DNA of 64,000 nt from Candidatus Gastranaerophilales bacterium (GTDB lineage Bacteria; Cyanobacteriota; Vampirovibrionia; Gastranaerophilales; Gastranaerophilaceae). The notes beneath the pieces were generated by a model, which searched no databases, was not told the DNA's origin, and saw nothing but the letters and a program-made list of their open reading frames with translations. Position 1 is the stretch's first letter; each line of letters starts with the position of its first letter. A program made the position numbers and the translations under genes. Below, piece by piece: positions 26,225 to 35,081 of this stretch. The DNA is taken from assembly GCA_944324305.1 (NCBI GenBank), contig CALUVV010000002.1:124001-188000 (forward strand), in the 5' to 3' direction.

Positions 26225-26956
26225 TTGAGTTCGAATATAAAAACTTGTGATAACACTGCCGCTGAAAGCTTTTATAAAAAAGCTGACGCTTTGCGTTTGG
26301 AAAATTTATATAAAGAAGCTGTTTCCAATTATTTGAATGCGATTTTAATAGACAGAAACAATGCGGAAAGTTATTACGGGCTGGGAGTTTGTTATAAGCA
26401 TCTTAAACAATACTCTAAAGCCATTAAATATTTGGACATGGCATCAAAGCTGCAAGATGACTGTTACGAAATATTTTTTGAACTGGGCGTCTGCCATCAG
26501 TTAGAAGGTATTCCCTGCGGAGCTATAAAAAACTTTGTACGCGCAATTCAAATTAACCCCGATAATCCCGAAGCCATTTTACAGCTTGGAATTTCACATG
26601 AATTATGTGAAGAATATGAGCTGGCTTTAATGATTTATCAAAAACTCATAGAAAATTCTCCGGGATTTTTAAGGGCGTACGACCACAAGTCAACGCTTTT
26701 AATGAAATTAGGAAAATACAGAGAAGCCTCAAACGTTCTTCATGAACTGCTAAAGTTAAACCCCGACTACTATAAAGCATATGCGGGAATAGGGATTTGT
26801 TTTGACAAAATGGGCAAGACAAACTCTGCTCAAAGATATTACAGAAAATTTTTAACTGAAAAACCTTTTTCGCATAACGCTGAATTTATACAGAACAGAC
26901 TGGAAAAGTTGAAAAACCGTAAATTTGCAAAAAATAAATTTCATATTTGCAAATAA
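26225..26956 (+). CDS. tetratricopeptide repeat protein
   Basis: 243 residues made of about six TPR units (for example YYGLGVCYKHLKQYSKAIKY, FFELGVCHQLEGIPCGAIKN and AYAGIGICFDKMGKTNSAQR), a scaffold for protein-protein contacts. No signal peptide or catalytic domain. The start is a TTG at 26225 with GGAAGG upstream; an ATG 16 bases earlier is out of frame and closes at once. It is convergent with a large unknown gene, five bases apart. Partner unknown. Confidence 0.8.
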   Translation: MSSNIKTCDNTAAESFYKKADALRLENLYKEAVSNYLNAILIDRNNAESYYGLGVCYKHLKQYSKAIKYLDMASKLQDDCYEIFFELGVCHQLEGIPCGAIKNFVRAIQINPDNPEAILQLGISHELCEEYELALMIYQKLIENSPGFLRAYDHKSTLLMKLGKYREASNVLHELLKLNPDYYKAYAGIGICFDKMGKTNSAQRYYRKFLTEKPFSHNAEFIQNRLEKLKNRKFAKNKFHICK

Positions 26957-26961
26957 AAATT

Positions 26962-28605
26962 TTAAGCATTATATCGTTTAAATGATTTTTCTATATTTTT
27001 GGATATAGTATTTTTTACAGTGTCATATTCGGTTGTCAGAGAAGAAATCTCAGTATCGAGATTTTTCATTTTTAAATCGAGGGTTTCTTCTTTGGAATTT
27101 AATTTGGCTTTTTCCGTCTGATATTTGGCTTCGGCCTGAGCAATGGCTGTATCATCTGAAATCTCTTTGATATAAGGATCCGTTGCATAGTTGCCTTGAT
27201 AATAGTAGCCGTCATCTTTTGGCTTTGAGACATAAAGCATTCCGCTTTGAAGCATCTCCTGAAGATATTCGTTATCGGTGATTTTATCATTTTCCGTCCA
27301 CCCGTTGGAACAGATTTGGTTAAACAGAGCATCGTAAAACGTGGCCTGGCCTAAATCATCACTTGATACTTCAGTACCCGTTTTGATAGTAAATTCAAAT
27401 AATGCATCATCTGTTACCAATTTATTTTCGGTTAAATTTCCGACATTAACCTGATATTTAGGAGTTCCGTCAGTATCTTTTTCACTCGGGCCATTCCAAG
27501 CTTTAGCAAAGAAGGTTAAAAATGCTTTTGCCATATTGTTGACGTTTACCGCAGCTTTTGGCTTAGAATGCTTAAACGCACCGCTTTCACCCTTAACATA
27601 AACAAAACCCATATAATTTTGGTTTTGGTCTGAAGAGGTGTTGTTAGTATTACCTTTACCTACGTATGTCCTGTAATCTTCATTTCTTAAGTTATCTAAA
27701 GCATTACCATCCGTATCCTGGGGCATAAATAACTTTTTTGTTTCGTCATATGCATATTCTAATGCCTGTTGGGAAGCACTGTCCCCTAAATCCAGAAGTT
27801 CCGCACATTGATCGTAAATACTGTCTAAAACTGTTGTAAGTATAGCTTTTGCGGAAGATACAAGATTTTCATGCGCATATTCGCCTGTCTTCTGATTACC
27901 GAAAGCAATATATGTATCATCGCGGGTTAACAAATCCGATAATTTTAATGATATATTACTATTGTCGCCAAGAGATGTGACATTACCTTGATTAACGATT
28001 TGGAACCAGGGGCTATCGACACCATCTGTGTTAACACCTGCTAAAGAAATATCAATTGTCTGCCCGTTTTCTGACAGTTTTCTAATAAATTCATCAACCG
28101 TACATTGTTCTGTTACGAGTGCAACCGTTGTACCGCCGCCAAAACCTGCCTGCTGATTATAAGGCAAGCCTAAGATTGTTTCTGCCGTTTTCTTAGTTAA
28201 AATGCCGCTGGTGTACAAACCCTGAATAAAAGCATTACGCATTCCTTCTGACGGCAAGGTGCCTAAACCTTCCTGAGGAATGCCGGCGGCACGCGCAGCA
28301 GAAGCATATTTGCTGTTTAAGGTGACACGGCCTAAGGAATCGGTGATTGTGGTTGGCATATAATCATTTAATGCTGATGGAGTCATTAATAAACCATAAG
28401 ATAAAGGGGTTGTGGTATCGCCTGTTCCGTAGTAATCGTATATCAATTTGGTCTGATCTAAGGAATTCTGGTATTCATTTGAGAGTTCTGCCAAATCACG
28501 AGATAATGCTATCTTTTGATGAGAAAGCTTCATGGATGCATATTCGCAGTCGGATTTGCGTCCCGTGATTGTTAATAATCTGGCTTGTCCTGCAGATAAT
28601 CCCAT
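26962..28605 (-). CDS. large protein of unknown function, MGLSAGQARLL N-terminus
   Basis: 547 residues, no signal peptide or membrane segment. The N-terminus MGLSAGQARLLTITGRKSD with the following helix (to about 50) and the C-terminal coiled coil (about 490-545) bracket a globular Asn/Gly/Asp-rich middle. That is a helix-body-helix layout like filament or hook-associated proteins, but I cannot assign it. AAGGAG before the ATG supports the start. The promoter region carries a pentanucleotide repeat. Confidence 0.6.
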   Translation of the reverse strand: MGLSAGQARLLTITGRKSDCEYASMKLSHQKIALSRDLAELSNEYQNSLDQTKLIYDYYGTGDTTTPLSYGLLMTPSALNDYMPTTITDSLGRVTLNSKYASAARAAGIPQEGLGTLPSEGMRNAFIQGLYTSGILTKKTAETILGLPYNQQAGFGGGTTVALVTEQCTVDEFIRKLSENGQTIDISLAGVNTDGVDSPWFQIVNQGNVTSLGDNSNISLKLSDLLTRDDTYIAFGNQKTGEYAHENLVSSAKAILTTVLDSIYDQCAELLDLGDSASQQALEYAYDETKKLFMPQDTDGNALDNLRNEDYRTYVGKGNTNNTSSDQNQNYMGFVYVKGESGAFKHSKPKAAVNVNNMAKAFLTFFAKAWNGPSEKDTDGTPKYQVNVGNLTENKLVTDDALFEFTIKTGTEVSSDDLGQATFYDALFNQICSNGWTENDKITDNEYLQEMLQSGMLYVSKPKDDGYYYQGNYATDPYIKEISDDTAIAQAEAKYQTEKAKLNSKEETLDLKMKNLDTEISSLTTEYDTVKNTISKNIEKSFKRYNA

Positions 28606-28675
28606 TGATAAATGCTCCTTGTATTAGTACATTTTCAATGTCGGATTACATCTTAAAAATCTTTATACTCCCCCG

Positions 28676-28695
28676 CCTATCCTATCCTATCCTAT
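28676..28695 (-). repeat. (CCTAT)4 pentanucleotide microsatellite
   Basis: Four perfect CCTAT units (ATAGG on the minus strand), about 70-90 bases before the ATG of the 547-residue gene and at the predicted start of its transcript. Copy-number change would alter the leader. Confidence 0.9.
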
Positions 28696-28700
28696 GAGGG

Positions 28701-28729
28701 ATTATATCTGCATTTCAGCTATTTGTAAA
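28701..28729 (-). promoter_or_regulatory. promoter of the 26962-28605 gene
   Basis: On the minus strand TTTACA (28729-28724), a 17-base spacer and TATAAT (28706-28701). The predicted start near 28694 falls at the first unit of the CCTAT repeat. Confidence 0.55.
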
Positions 28730-28841
28730 TCTTTTGTTACATTTCTTAATTTATTAATTTTTTTTAACAAATTGTAACCGGTCGGGTAATTTCATATCCA
28801 ATTTCGAATGTTATACTAATATATTGTCGGAGAATTCATAA

Positions 28842-29078
28842 ATGGAAAAGAATAAATTTGAAATACTTGAAACTGAGTTATCTGTTATTTTATGCCAGTT
28901 TGATAAAATTGAAACTGTTGCAAAAGTTCTTAATCAAACACTTCTTGAGAATTGCGACTATGATATTAAGGACAGCCAAAATCTATGCTCGCTGCTAATT
29001 CAGGAAATAATATCCGTTAAAAGCAAATTAAACGGATTTGAAAATACCTTTTCCGGCAGCAAAACTTCTTGTAGATAA
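28842..29078 (+). CDS. small helical protein of unknown function
   Basis: 78 residues, start codon preceded by GGAG nine bases upstream and a TATACT -10 at 28810. The sequence is amphipathic helices with three cysteines (ILCQFDKIE, ENCDYD, NLCSLLIQ) and no known motif. It lies just before nusB on the same strand, 59 bases apart. Codon use and the RBS suggest a real gene; function unknown. Confidence 0.6.
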   Translation: MEKNKFEILETELSVILCQFDKIETVAKVLNQTLLENCDYDIKDSQNLCSLLIQEIISVKSKLNGFENTFSGSKTSCR

Positions 29079-29137
29079 AAGTTTTTCATGCTAGCATTAG
29101 ACCTGTAAATGTAACTATATGAAAAAGAGGTATATAT

Positions 29138-29797
29138 ATGCAAGCGCGCAGAGCAGCAAGAGAATTGGCGTTTATATTATTTTCCCAATTTGATAAAAAA
29201 ATAACAAATTATTCAAAAGAAGATTTACAAGATATCATATTGAAGTCGGTAAGGATTTTGACAAGCAGTGCAAGCGATGAACTTAAAACAGCACTGGGCT
29301 CGTTAATCGTAATGAGAGATCAAATTGACAACTATGAAGCTGATGCGGAAATTAACCTGAGCAGACCTATCGGTGCCGCTAATATTCCTGTTCCGCTTCC
29401 GATGACTTCGGATATGACAGGAAGAATTAACGAAATGATTGATATTGCAGAAAAAGCAATGCTCGCATTGGAGATTGCCGAATTTACAACTTTGGATTCT
29501 CAAAATGATGTAAAAAATTATGCAATTGATATTGCGGAATACTTCCAGAAAAACCATAAAGATGTCGATGAAATTATTCAAAAATATGCTAAAAACTGGG
29601 ATTTGGGACGTCTTGTAAAAATGGACAAAGATATTTTAAGAATTGCCATTGTTGAACTCTTATATATAAAAGACGCTCCTATGAAGGTTGTTGTTGATGA
29701 AGCACTGGAACTTGCAAAAAAATATTCAACAGACGACAGCTCTTCATTTATCAACGGAATTTTAGCAAAAGTAATCGTTGATTACGGAATTGCCTAA
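29138..29797 (+). CDS. nusB: transcription antitermination factor NusB
   Basis: RNA-binding protein that joins NusE(S10) at boxA to prevent premature termination of rRNA transcription. 219 residues, longer than the about 140 of E. coli because of an insertion (about 55-115), a feature also seen in cyanobacterial NusB. N-terminal RRAARELAFILFSQFD and C-terminal DKDILRIAIVELLYIKDAP and SSFINGILAKVI are diagnostic. GAGG eight bases before the ATG. It is followed by ftsY after two bases. Confidence 0.93.
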   Translation: MQARRAARELAFILFSQFDKKITNYSKEDLQDIILKSVRILTSSASDELKTALGSLIVMRDQIDNYEADAEINLSRPIGAANIPVPLPMTSDMTGRINEMIDIAEKAMLALEIAEFTTLDSQNDVKNYAIDIAEYFQKNHKDVDEIIQKYAKNWDLGRLVKMDKDILRIAIVELLYIKDAPMKVVVDEALELAKKYSTDDSSSFINGILAKVIVDYGIA

Positions 29798-29799
29798 AA

Positions 29800-30711
29800 A
29801 TGTTCGGATTTTTTAAAGATAAATTTAATAACCTGAAAGAAACGGTTTCCAACACTGCACAGGTGCTTGTCGGAAATATTGTCAATTCGGTGGAAAATGA
29901 AGAAGAATTCTCGGAATTTGTGCTTGATGATATGGAAGATATGCTTATCAGCGCGGATTTGGGCGTAAATTACGCATCCGAACTCGTTGACAGACTGCGA
30001 AATCAGACAAAAATTAAACCTTCTGAGGTTAAAAAGTATCTTAAAGACGAATTTTTGAAAGTTCTTAAAGATGCAGGCGGCAATAAGCTCAAATACACTG
30101 ACGGACTTAACATTTATTTCATAACGGGCGTAAACGGAGCAGGAAAAACTACTCTTATCGGAAAACTTGCTTATAAATTCAAAAATGAAGGGAAAAGAGT
30201 TCTTATAGCTGCAGGCGACACATTCCGCGCAGCAGCTGAAGAACAGCTTGATATATGGTCAAAACGTGCAGGAGCCGATATTGTAAGACGCGATAAAGCC
30301 GACCCCGCATCTGTTGTTTATGAAGCCATAGAAAAAGCTTCAAAAGAAAACTACGACGTAATTCTTGTTGATACGGCAGGACGCCTGCAAAACAAGTTTA
30401 ACCTTATGGAAGAATTGAAAAAAATTAAGTCTGTTATAGACAAAAAAGCACCTGATGCATTGCGGGAATGCATTCTTGTACTGGATGCAAATACGGGGCA
30501 AAACGGTTTACAGCAGGCAAAAGTGTTTACGGAAGCTGTTAATTTAACCTCGGTTGCACTTACAAAACTCGACGGTTCCGCAAAAGGTGCAATTATCCTT
30601 GCAGTTGCAAGAGAGCTTAAACTTCCCGTAAAACTTGTCGGAGTTGGTGAAAAAATGGAAGATTTAAAAGCGTTTAATTCGGAAGAATTTATAGAGGCAC
30701 TCTTTGAATAA
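29800..30711 (+). CDS. ftsY: signal recognition particle receptor FtsY
   Basis: GTPase that docks SRP-bound ribosomes at the inner membrane. 303 residues comprising the NG domains only, without the long acidic A domain of E. coli. G1 GVNGAGKTTLIGK (near 108), GDTFRAAAEEQL, G3 VDTAGRLQNKF and G4 TKLDGSAKG are all intact. Start ATG 29800 follows the nusB stop by two bases. Its last codons overlap the start of an M14 peptidase gene. Confidence 0.96.
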   Translation: MFGFFKDKFNNLKETVSNTAQVLVGNIVNSVENEEEFSEFVLDDMEDMLISADLGVNYASELVDRLRNQTKIKPSEVKKYLKDEFLKVLKDAGGNKLKYTDGLNIYFITGVNGAGKTTLIGKLAYKFKNEGKRVLIAAGDTFRAAAEEQLDIWSKRAGADIVRRDKADPASVVYEAIEKASKENYDVILVDTAGRLQNKFNLMEELKKIKSVIDKKAPDALRECILVLDANTGQNGLQQAKVFTEAVNLTSVALTKLDGSAKGAIILAVARELKLPVKLVGVGEKMEDLKAFNSEEFIEALFE

Positions 30712-31318
30712 ATCAGTAACAACAAAACTCGGAAATAAAATCGAACTAATTGACGGTAAGGGCAAAGCTCTTATTATAGGTGTTTTTCATGGCGACGAAC
30801 CGCAGGGGAAGTATCTTATTGACGAATACTTGAAGATAAATAATGCGGAAGGGCTTTTATTCATTCCCTGCTTAAATCCTGACGGTTTACAGCTCGGGAA
30901 AAGAACAAATGCTAACGGAGTTGATTTAAACAGAAATTTTCCGACAAAAAATTGGGAATTAACAGAAAAAAACGAGTTTTTCGGCGGTATGAGCGCGGGA
31001 AGCGAAATCGAAACACAGTTTCTTACAGATACTATTAATGAATTTAAGCCGGAGTTAATACTTACATTGCATGCACCGTACAAGATTGTAAATTATGACG
31101 GGCCTGCAAAAGAAATTTCGGAAAAGATTTCGCAAATTATAAATTATCCTGTTGAGGAGAGTATCGGATATCCTACCCCCGGAAGTTTCGGAACTTATGC
31201 AGGCATCGAAAAACAAATCCCGACAATAACACTTGAACTTGATGAGGTTTGCCCCGTGCAGGATTTAGTACAACCTGTTTTTGCAATTTTCGATATGCTA
31301 AAAAAAAGAGGTCTTTAA
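30704..31318 (+). CDS. M14-family zinc carboxypeptidase, MpaA-like
   Basis: Metallopeptidase of 204 residues. Zinc ligands: His and Glu in GVFHGDEPQG, and a later His in LTLHAPY. Substrate residues NPDGLQLGKRTNANGVDLNR are followed by catalytic Glu in TITLELDE. The small single-domain form resembles murein tripeptide amidase MpaA (cutting the gamma-D-Glu-diaminopimelate bond), so cell-wall peptide recycling is plausible. No signal peptide. TTG start at 30704 with GAGG six bases upstream, overlapping the ftsY stop. Ended by a strong terminator. Confidence 0.8.
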   Translation: MNKSVTTKLGNKIELIDGKGKALIIGVFHGDEPQGKYLIDEYLKINNAEGLLFIPCLNPDGLQLGKRTNANGVDLNRNFPTKNWELTEKNEFFGGMSAGSEIETQFLTDTINEFKPELILTLHAPYKIVNYDGPAKEISEKISQIINYPVEESIGYPTPGSFGTYAGIEKQIPTITLELDEVCPVQDLVQPVFAIFDMLKKRGL

Positions 31319-31330
31319 AGACCTCTTTTT
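31303..31330. terminator. bidirectional terminator, 28-base perfect palindrome
   Basis: AAAAAGAGGTCTTT and its exact reverse complement, giving T runs on both strands between the M14 peptidase gene and the convergent EF-hand gene. Confidence 0.9.
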
Positions 31331-31332
31331 AA

Positions 31333-31782
31333 TTATTCATTTTTCTTTTCAATTTCAACGCCGAAGAACTGCCCCTCTCCGTCAAGACTGAAAACAACAC
31401 CGCCTTCTCCCTTATTAATTCCGGCATCTGAAAAGATATCATTTTGTTTTACATAATATGGCGTATTATTTAAATCTTTATTAATTTTACCTGCGAGATC
31501 GCCGTCTGTATCTTTTGCATCAATTCGCCCGTCGCGGTTTACATCCATATGTTCCAATGCAAGTCCCATCAGGTTAAATTTTGTCTGTTCGGGATTACCT
31601 TTAAAGACTTGCTCGCTGCCTTTGGCTTTATCCAGATCATAAGACTTGCCGTTAACCGTTAATTTTTGTCCTACGGGAACAAAATATGTTTTAGTCTTTT
31701 TTGCCTTTTCGTCATACATTGTAACTTTGTTGTAGCCTTCAGGGGCTTTTCCGTTGTTTGCACCGCTTACAGGTTTTACCAT
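31333..31782 (-). CDS. EF-hand-like protein of unknown function
   Basis: 149 residues from ATG 31782 (AGGAGA six bases upstream; an ATG 15 bases earlier is too close to that site). It has a calcium-loop motif HMDVNRDGRIDAKDTDGDL near the middle, with Asp/Asn at loop positions 1, 3, 5 and an acidic residue at 12. The last third is short Gly-rich strands (GVVFSLDGEGQFFGVEIE). No signal peptide. The function is unknown; calcium binding is a prediction. Confidence 0.65.
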   Translation of the reverse strand: MVKPVSGANNGKAPEGYNKVTMYDEKAKKTKTYFVPVGQKLTVNGKSYDLDKAKGSEQVFKGNPEQTKFNLMGLALEHMDVNRDGRIDAKDTDGDLAGKINKDLNNTPYYVKQNDIFSDAGINKGEGGVVFSLDGEGQFFGVEIEKKNE

Positions 31783-31929
31783 AGAATATCTCCTCATGTT
31801 ATTCAACTATTACGTATATACTTAATAAATATTTCCGATATATCAAATTGCCAACTGTATCATTTTTATTTACATTAGTTAACATGTATCATTTTTGTAG
31901 TAAAATTGTAGAGAAAAGAGGGATTTTAT

Positions 31930-33303
31930 ATGAAGTTACATAATTCTTTTACTAACAAAATTGAAGATTTTACACCTATTGAAGAAAATAAAGTCAAAAT
32001 GTATGTCTGCGGGCCTACTGTTTATGATTTTGCGCACCTCGGCCACGCAAGATGCTATATCACATGGGATGTTTTATACAGGTATTTGAAATTTAAAGGA
32101 TACGATGTTACATACTGCCGCAACGTAACGGATGTTGACGATAAAATTCTTAAAAAAGCCGAAAAAGAAAATAAAACTCCTGAAGAAGTTTCTCAATACT
32201 GGTATAAGGCTTTCGCTGAAAGTATGAAAGCACTTAATACCTTAAAGCCCGATATTGAACCTTTTGCAACAAAAACTCTCGGTGAAATGATTTCTATTGT
32301 AAAAGATTTAATCAATAAAGGTTTTGCATACGAAGCAGACGGCGATGTTTATTTCAGAGTAAAAAAATTCCCTCAATACGGCAGTCTTTCCAAACAGCCT
32401 ATAGACCAGCTTGAAAGCGGAGCAAGAATAGAAGTAGGCGAACATAAAGAAGACCCGCTTGATTTTGCATTATGGAAAAAAGATGAAAAATTCGGCTACA
32501 AATCACCCTGGGGCGTGGGACGTCCGGGCTGGCATATTGAGTGTTCCGCAATGAGCAGAAAATATTTAGGGAAAACAATTGATATTCACGCAGGCGGAGC
32601 CGATTTAATATTCCCTCACCACGAAAATGAAATTGCACAATCAGAATGCGCCAACGGATGCAAATTCGTAAACTATTGGCTGCATAACGGATTTGTAACT
32701 ATCAACAAAGAAAAAATGTCTAAATCTTTAGGTAATTTCCTAACAATTGACGAACTTTTAAAAAAATATGACGCTAATACCATAAGATTTTTCATATTAA
32801 CAAATCACTACAGAATGCCTGTGGAATTTTCCGATGAAGCATTATCATCGGCTCAGGCAGGTGTAAAACGTATGCTTAATGCAAAGCGTACAAAAATTAA
32901 TGAAGATTTGGATATTACTCAAACAGATGAATACAAACAATTTGTTGAAGCAATGGATGACGACTTGAATACTTCCAAAGCTATGGCAGTTCTTTTCGAA
33001 CTCACCAATAAAGCAAATAAAGATGATAAAGATGCGTTTACTGTTCTGTATAAACTGGCATCTGTATTAGGATTTACTTTTGAGAAACAGACATTATCAG
33101 AAGAAGAATTAAAACAGGCAGTAAAACATGTATCTGAAAAATTAGAAAAAGATTTTAGCTCAATGGAAGAAATCATTGCATTCAGAAAAGAAGCCCGTGA
33201 TGCTAAAAACTGGGATATTGCAGATAAAATCAGAATTGCTCTTGATGAAATGAATATTATCTTAAAAGACTCGAAAGAAGGAACTCTGTGGGAAGTAAAA
33301 TAA
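31930..33303 (+). CDS. cysS: cysteinyl-tRNA synthetase
   Basis: Class I synthetase charging tRNA-Cys. 457 residues. N-terminal zinc Cys and HIGH region in YVCGPTVYDFAHLGHAR, further zinc ligands GWHIECSAM and HHENEIAQSE, KMSKS loop KEKMSKSLGNF, and the C-terminal DALR-type helical domain. GAGG stands upstream of the ATG, with a TAAAAT -10 at 31902. A 12-base direct repeat lies in the promoter region. The end overlaps the start of the SpoIID-like gene. Confidence 0.97.
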   Translation: MKLHNSFTNKIEDFTPIEENKVKMYVCGPTVYDFAHLGHARCYITWDVLYRYLKFKGYDVTYCRNVTDVDDKILKKAEKENKTPEEVSQYWYKAFAESMKALNTLKPDIEPFATKTLGEMISIVKDLINKGFAYEADGDVYFRVKKFPQYGSLSKQPIDQLESGARIEVGEHKEDPLDFALWKKDEKFGYKSPWGVGRPGWHIECSAMSRKYLGKTIDIHAGGADLIFPHHENEIAQSECANGCKFVNYWLHNGFVTINKEKMSKSLGNFLTIDELLKKYDANTIRFFILTNHYRMPVEFSDEALSSAQAGVKRMLNAKRTKINEDLDITQTDEYKQFVEAMDDDLNTSKAMAVLFELTNKANKDDKDAFTVLYKLASVLGFTFEKQTLSEEELKQAVKHVSEKLEKDFSSMEEIIAFRKEARDAKNWDIADKIRIALDEMNIILKDSKEGTLWEVK

Positions 33304-35018
33304 AAATCTTTGCAATTTCTTCAATTGCAAGTTTACTTATGATGAATACATCATGTTTTGCACAAATAATGCCTCAAATACCGGCATCAACATTGCAAGC
33401 CGCAAGAGAAGCGGCAATTTCACAAAACGCTCCTTCTTCGGAAGTTGTTCGTGTCGGGATAGGCACACAAAACTTCGGAACATATCAATATAAAGAAATA
33501 ACCGTATTCGGAACAGGTGATACCCAAATTTATGATAACAAGCTTCTTATCGGGAATTACGCACCAAATCAGGAAATTAAAATTTCGTTGAAAGACGGTA
33601 AATTTAATATCTATGCAGGCGGAAACATGTTTCCGGAAACCGTCGAAGGCCCTGTTCAAATTACAAGCAATTTCGGTCTGCTGGGTGTAAGCGGGCTGAA
33701 AAGAGCAGGAAAACAGGCTTTATATCATGGTGCATTTGAGCTTATAAAAAATAACAACGGCACATTTAACCTTGTTAATATGATTGAAGTTGAAGATTAT
33801 TTAAAAGGCGTTGTTCCCAATGAAATGCCCGTAAGCTTCGGACTTGAAGCTTTAAAAGCCCAGAGTGTTGCCGCAAGAAATTACGTGCTTTCTCCGCGTA
33901 CAAAATCATCTCCTAATTACGATGTTGTAGACAGTGTTGCAAGTCAGGTTTATTACGGCGCAAACAGCGAAAAAACTTTATCAAATCAAGCTGTTGAGGA
34001 AACAGAAGGAATTGTCGCAATTTATAACTGGGATTTAATCCTTGCACAGTATTCATCAACAGCAGGAGGTTACACGGAAAGTTATGCAAATGCTTTTTCC
34101 GACCCGAAAACTAAAGAATTTCCGTCAGATGACAAACCTTATTTACAGGCGCGTCCCGACATAATAGGCCAGCCGCCTTTAAATACAGAAGAAGCAGCAA
34201 GCCAATATTACAAATCCAAACCGGATGCTTATGATGTACGTTCACCATATTTCAGATGGGAACGCGAGTGGACGGCAGAGGAACTGAAAAAATCACTTGA
34301 GGGCACTCTCGCGGCGCAGTCTGCAACAGGATTTGTAAAACCTGTATTTAAAAAAGGCGACAAGCTTGATGATTTGGTTGAAATAAAGGTTTTAAGACGC
34401 GGCAATTCCGGTAAAATTATCGAAATGGAAATTGTGACACGCTCACAAACTTATAAAATATTTAAAGAGCTTGTTGTCAGACGTTTAATGACCAAAGACG
34501 GCAAAGCATTACCGAGTGCCAATGTTGTATTTGAAAATACGTGCGATGAAAACGGCAATCTTGTGTCTGTTCATGCCTTCGGCGGCGGTTTCGGACACGG
34601 AGTAGGCCTAAGCCAGTACGGTGCAGGTTTTATGGGTTCTGAAATGCATATTCCTTATGATAAAATTTTACAGCATTATTATACAGGGATTACGCTTTCA
34701 ACAAAACCTGTTATAATATCCTCAAACAGCGCACAACAATCAGTTACACAGCATTTTTACGCAAAAAACAAATATGCAAAAGTAATTGTTGATAACAAAT
34801 TTATGGTTTCAAAACTGATAGCCAATATAAACGGTAAAGAATTTATATTTGAGCTTGAACCTAATATTATAAAAAGAAATGCCGAAATTGATATATCAAA
34901 ATATATTACGAAAGGCAAAAATACTGTAATTTTTTACTACCCTATGGACGAGGGGGACAAAAAAGCTTTAAGATTATATGTGGAATTGGTGAAAAAGGGG
35001 GAGTTGAGTTTTTGGTAA
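33288..35018 (+). CDS. secreted SpoIID/LytB-domain protein
   Basis: 576 residues, signal peptide ending NTSCFAQ (near 26). The SpoIID fold covers about 130-465, with GVVPNEMP, LEALKAQSVAARNYVL, STAGGYTESYANAFSDP and the terminal GHGVGLSQYGAGFMG. Relatives cut stripped glycan strands (lytic transglycosylase) or stimulate amidases, so it acts on peptidoglycan outside the inner membrane. A C-terminal beta region (480-575) is extra. The start is a GTG at 33288 inside the end of cysS. Followed by murJ. Confidence 0.88.
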   Translation: MGSKIKIFAISSIASLLMMNTSCFAQIMPQIPASTLQAAREAAISQNAPSSEVVRVGIGTQNFGTYQYKEITVFGTGDTQIYDNKLLIGNYAPNQEIKISLKDGKFNIYAGGNMFPETVEGPVQITSNFGLLGVSGLKRAGKQALYHGAFELIKNNNGTFNLVNMIEVEDYLKGVVPNEMPVSFGLEALKAQSVAARNYVLSPRTKSSPNYDVVDSVASQVYYGANSEKTLSNQAVEETEGIVAIYNWDLILAQYSSTAGGYTESYANAFSDPKTKEFPSDDKPYLQARPDIIGQPPLNTEEAASQYYKSKPDAYDVRSPYFRWEREWTAEELKKSLEGTLAAQSATGFVKPVFKKGDKLDDLVEIKVLRRGNSGKIIEMEIVTRSQTYKIFKELVVRRLMTKDGKALPSANVVFENTCDENGNLVSVHAFGGGFGHGVGLSQYGAGFMGSEMHIPYDKILQHYYTGITLSTKPVIISSNSAQQSVTQHFYAKNKYAKVIVDNKFMVSKLIANINGKEFIFELEPNIIKRNAEIDISKYITKGKNTVIFYYPMDEGDKKALRLYVELVKKGELSFW

Positions 35019-35081
35019 AAACTCAACGACTTATAAGGATATTTAAAAATAAAATTGTATTGACAAAGATGGTGAAAAAGA

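Noticed and set aside
28676-28695. CCTAT repeats as part of a CRISPR
   Set aside because: Units are only five bases with no spacers; it is a microsatellite.
35003-35027. Eleven-pair perfect hairpin after the SpoIID gene as a terminator
   Set aside because: No T tract on either side, so it is not called as a terminator; it may still be an mRNA structure.
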